Source: Streptomyces lacrimifluminis
Lineage (GTDB): Bacteria; Actinomycetota; Actinomycetes; Streptomycetales; Streptomycetaceae
Direction: 5' to 3'
Length of the DNA stretch: 64,000 nt
Assembly: GCF_014646095.1 (NCBI RefSeq)
Contig: NZ_BMMU01000038.1
Coordinates: 1-64,000, forward strand
Shown here: piece by piece, positions 61,960 through 64,000 of the stretch
Layout: each line of letters starts with the position of its first letter
Position numbering within the stretch: position 1 is the first letter of the stretch
Made by a program: the position numbers and the translations under genes
The notes under the pieces: generated by a model
Database searches by the model: none
Told to the model about the DNA's origin: nothing
What the model saw: the letters and a program-made list of their open reading frames with translations, nothing else

Positions 61960-62424
61960 TCAGAGGTGCTGCTTGCCCGTGCTGACCAGCTGGCTGATGT
62001 CGTCACGAGTCTGCACTCTGAGAGTGTCGAGCTCGACTCTGCTACTGGCCTTGGGCAGCGCCGTGATGTCGGCGAGCACTTCCTCCGCGGTCCGGCTCAA
62101 CGTCTCGTCATCCGTGAGCATCTGCACCCGGAACAGGGCCTCCTGGGCGCTGGAGCGCAAGTCGTAGGCGCGGATACGCACCGTGTCGGCATCTTCCGGT
62201 GGCGGCTGCTCGTGTTCGCAAAACCAGAGGTGGACCAGGCAGCGGCGATAGTTGATCAACGTGCCGGCGTAGGCGGAGTAGGCGTCGAGTCGCTCCTGTC
62301 GGAGCTTCTCGCGTCGAGTGAACTGGTGGCTCCTGTCGGTGGTGCGCTGCTGGAACGCCAGAGTGACCCCCGAACCGAGCAGAGTTCCCAGAACGGCTAT
62401 GGCGCTGGCGATGATGGTCTCCAC
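61960..62424 (-). CDS. hypothetical membrane-anchored helical protein
   Basis: A 154-residue protein starting at GTG 62424. One N-terminal membrane helix (about residues 4-25, IIASAIAVLGTLLGSGVTLA), then a charged all-helical part (RREKLRQERLDAYSAYAGTL, EEVLADITALPKASSRVELD). This plan is common for small proteins in streptomycete mobile-element surroundings. No function known. Confidence 0.72.
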   Translation of the reverse strand: METIIASAIAVLGTLLGSGVTLAFQQRTTDRSHQFTRREKLRQERLDAYSAYAGTLINYRRCLVHLWFCEHEQPPPEDADTVRIRAYDLRSSAQEALFRVQMLTDDETLSRTAEEVLADITALPKASSRVELDTLRVQTRDDISQLVSTGKQHL

Positions 62425-62680
62425 ACCCCAAGCTGATCACGCGGCGCCAGCTTTGGTGCGTCGCACGCCCAACCTCAATGCCCCAACACGCTTTCCAACT
62501 GTGGTGGTGGGGGTCGGGGCTTCGAACGGGGCCGATCACCTGCGTTCATGGGCGTTCGGCCGTGGGAGCGGATATCGGCTTCGGTCTCGTCTGTACGGCG
62601 TGAACTGTGCTGAACGAGACGGAAAATGAGACGGCCTTCGGGGCCTGTCTCGCCAGCATCCCCGGTGTCGAGGGGGAGTC

Positions 62681-62935
62681 ATGGCACTGGGTCGCAAGGG
62701 CGCATCGTTGTCGACGGTACGGACTACCGCTGGCGGCTGCGACGACGGCCGACCTGCTTCCAGGGCCTGGTCCTGGTCCGGTAAGCCGTGCACGTTCGCG
62801 GTCGAGCATGCGGACGCCCCGGGGACGACACTCGTGGTCGCCACCAACCAGCCGCATCCGAGTAACTGTTTCGGCCGCAAGGCCAAGCCTGAACTGCCGT
62901 CTTCCGTTGCCCAGGCCGTTCATCCGGCCCTTCGC
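62681..62935 (+). pseudogene. frameshifted small Streptomyces gene of unknown function
   Basis: Three frames must be joined to follow one protein: ALGRKG, then VVDGTDYRWRLRRRPT, then CTFAVEHADAPGTTLVVATN and QPHPSNCFGRKAKPELP. The assembled order matches a short conserved Streptomyces protein I recall only as hypothetical. At least two indels, so inactive. Confidence 0.55.
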
Positions 62936-63000
62936 AAGTCAGCCACGCTGTCCGGTGACGTTCGGCAGAGCAAGCCGCGCCGGCGGAAGCGTGGTGGTGA

Positions 63001-63138
63001 GGCCTCGGCGATGACCGATTCGTCCCGAATTGGCTTGGGTGGGAGGTCGACCCCGGGCCGCTGTTCGGGCCAGTTGATGGAGACGAATCCTATTTTTTGC
63101 TCAAGGAGATGCGAAAAGACAAACCGCTCGACTCATAA
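63001..63138 (+). pseudogene. C-terminal fragment of an unknown gene
   Basis: A frame with protein-like content (VPNWLGWEVDPGPLFGPVDG, then SYFLLKEMRKDKPLDS) ends at TAA 63136-63138. It is preceded by a stop at 62998-63000, with no start. Probably the tail of a deleted gene. After it the DNA becomes AT-rich. Confidence 0.4.
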
Positions 63139-63315
63139 AATGCGGACCGAGACGCGGATGGAATTAATTAAGAAACGCTCTCCTTGATATTTCTCCTGCG
63201 CCGAAGTCACTCATTTGCTGCGCATCTGGAGGAGAGGGAGTGGCGTTAGCGACATATGACGAAAGCAAGGTCCCATGGCTTGCCCCACCGCGGCACGGGT
63301 AAGGATGAACTGCCT
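63139..63315. promoter_or_regulatory. AT-rich upstream region of the last two genes
   Basis: 177 bases, among the least GC-rich in the window (TTAATTAAGAAACG, TTGATATTTCTCC). Likely promoter for the two genes that follow. Confidence 0.4.
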
Positions 63316-63540
63316 GTGAACCGTGATGTGACAGTGAGTAAATACACTTACGTGCATGGTCTGACACACTCGGCGCTTGAGTCGTGTGGCACCTTGCACG
63401 GGGACGGTGCGCAGGTCGAACTCCAGGTTACCGACTCCCTGCTCCGCGAGTTCCTCACGCTGCTGGAGGCGGCCCAGGAGGAACTCAATCAGCGGTGGAA
63501 CGACCAGGAAAAGTCCGGATGTCACGCGGACCGCGCATGA
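63316..63540 (+). CDS. hypothetical small protein
   Basis: 74 residues from GTG 63316, with AAGGAT upstream; an ATG at 63256 is an alternative start. The sequence YTYVHGLTHSALESCGTLHG and LLREFLTLLEAAQEELNQRW looks like a real small helical protein. It lies 15 bases before the DUF2637-like gene on the same strand and likely shares its operon. No family recognised. Confidence 0.55.
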   Translation: MNRDVTVSKYTYVHGLTHSALESCGTLHGDGAQVELQVTDSLLREFLTLLEAAQEELNQRWNDQEKSGCHADRA

Positions 63541-63555
63541 CGGGGGTGGATTTAC

Positions 63556-64000
63556 ATGAATCACTACTATGCGGATCCCTCCTCTGTGCGGCGTGAATGG
63601 CATACCGACGCATCTCCATATGGGTCGGGTACTGAGTGGCACGGTAGTCCTGCCGATGCCTTTCACTCAGGGGCTTCGTTGGTACCCCCCGAGTCGGGCT
63701 GGGACCCCGTTGAGGAACTTGCCTATCTCTTGCAGGAGGCCGTTCCGGCGGAGCAGGCGGCCGCGGTGCCGCCACCTCGCAGCGAGTCTCCGTACGGCGT
63801 CAACTTCACCGACCCGATGGAGCACCAGGCGCAGATCACCGTGCAGCTTCCGCCCTTCCGACGCTCTTCTGCCGGGCATCGGAAGACTCAAGCCCGAAAA
63901 CTCCGACCCAAGTGGTTACAGACTGGCAGCTTCGTAATCGTCGCATTCGTTGCCGTCATCGTGGCGATGGTCAGCGTCTTCGGCGCCATGGTGGCATACG
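63556..64000 (+). CDS. DUF2637-like membrane protein, cut by the window end
   Basis: ATG 63556 after GGGGGTGG. The frame stays open to the right edge (148 residues seen). Residues about 1-90 are soluble and acidic (GWDPVEELAYLLQEAVPAEQ); then DPMEHQAQITVQLPPFRR, a basic stretch and the first membrane helix (about 126-148, FVIVAFVAVIVAMVSVFGAM). The pattern is that of DUF2637 proteins, typical of Streptomyces integrative conjugative elements and their chromosomal relatives. Confidence 0.7.
   Translation, partial: MNHYYADPSSVRREWHTDASPYGSGTEWHGSPADAFHSGASLVPPESGWDPVEELAYLLQEAVPAEQAAAVPPPRSESPYGVNFTDPMEHQAQITVQLPPFRRSSAGHRKTQARKLRPKWLQTGSFVIVAFVAVIVAMVSVFGAMVAY

Overview
High-GC actinobacterial DNA, almost certainly a Streptomyces chromosome. 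The pointers are strong third-position GC bias, frequent GTG starts, many four-base ATGA/GTGA stop-start couplings, and Streptomyces-typical families (XRE/DUF5753, HTTM-DUF5819 pair, SCO4225-family membrane protein, NarL-type two-component pair, DmdR/IdeR-like iron box).

Layout. 0-4.5 kb: an XRE/DUF5753 regulator, a DUF5819-HTTM membrane pair and a secreted DUF3494 (ice-binding-like) protein with a His-rich tail. 4.7-7.6 kb: a PAS-PP2C phosphatase and a bitopic Ig-like membrane protein. 7.9-31.1 kb: a complete phage-tail-like contractile injection system (CIS) of the Streptomyces type. It comprises a LuxR-like regulator, secreted beta-propeller protein, DUF4255 terminator-like protein, AAA+ ATPase, DUF4157 metallopeptidase-like candidate effector (opposite strand), one sheath, two tubes, a putative chaperone pair, a very long disordered protein, LysM hub protein, VgrG-like spike, PAAR tip, gp25, baseplate J, tail protein I and a zinc-ribbon/TM/discoidin-like membrane protein. 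No tail-fibre gene is visible, which fits the published picture of Streptomyces CIS as cytoplasmic particles.

31.1-37.6 kb: a PIG-L/Mca-type deacetylase, a tiny zinc-ribbon gene between ~90-bp direct repeats, a DUF5707 secreted protein, and a two-component system whose kinase is fused to a second kinase-like half lacking the phospho-acceptor His. 37.7 and 61.7 kb each carry a 3' half of a tRNA-Gly(CCC) gene plus terminator in the same orientation; they bracket 24.0 kb that looks accessory. That segment holds regulators with oxidoreductases (MerR, SDR, split XRE/MmyB, TetR, F420/NADP-type reductase, TetR-SDR-hydrolase) with several gene relics, a large secreted hydrolase, an iron-box-controlled divergent locus (adenylation-carrier-acyltransferase fusion versus Fe3+ ABC importer), TerC, and a DrrAB-type ABC exporter with a divergent TetR. 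61.8-64 kb: a small membrane protein, relics, and a DUF2637-type membrane protein cut by the window edge.

The most notable signals are the CIS effector candidate with an amidoligase-like C-terminus, partial tandem gene duplications at coupled junctions inside the CIS operons, the disordered repeat protein sharing a hydrophobic-Gln-Arg motif with the effector, and the iron-box synthetase/transporter locus. Function calls rest on family recognition by eye; no database search was possible.
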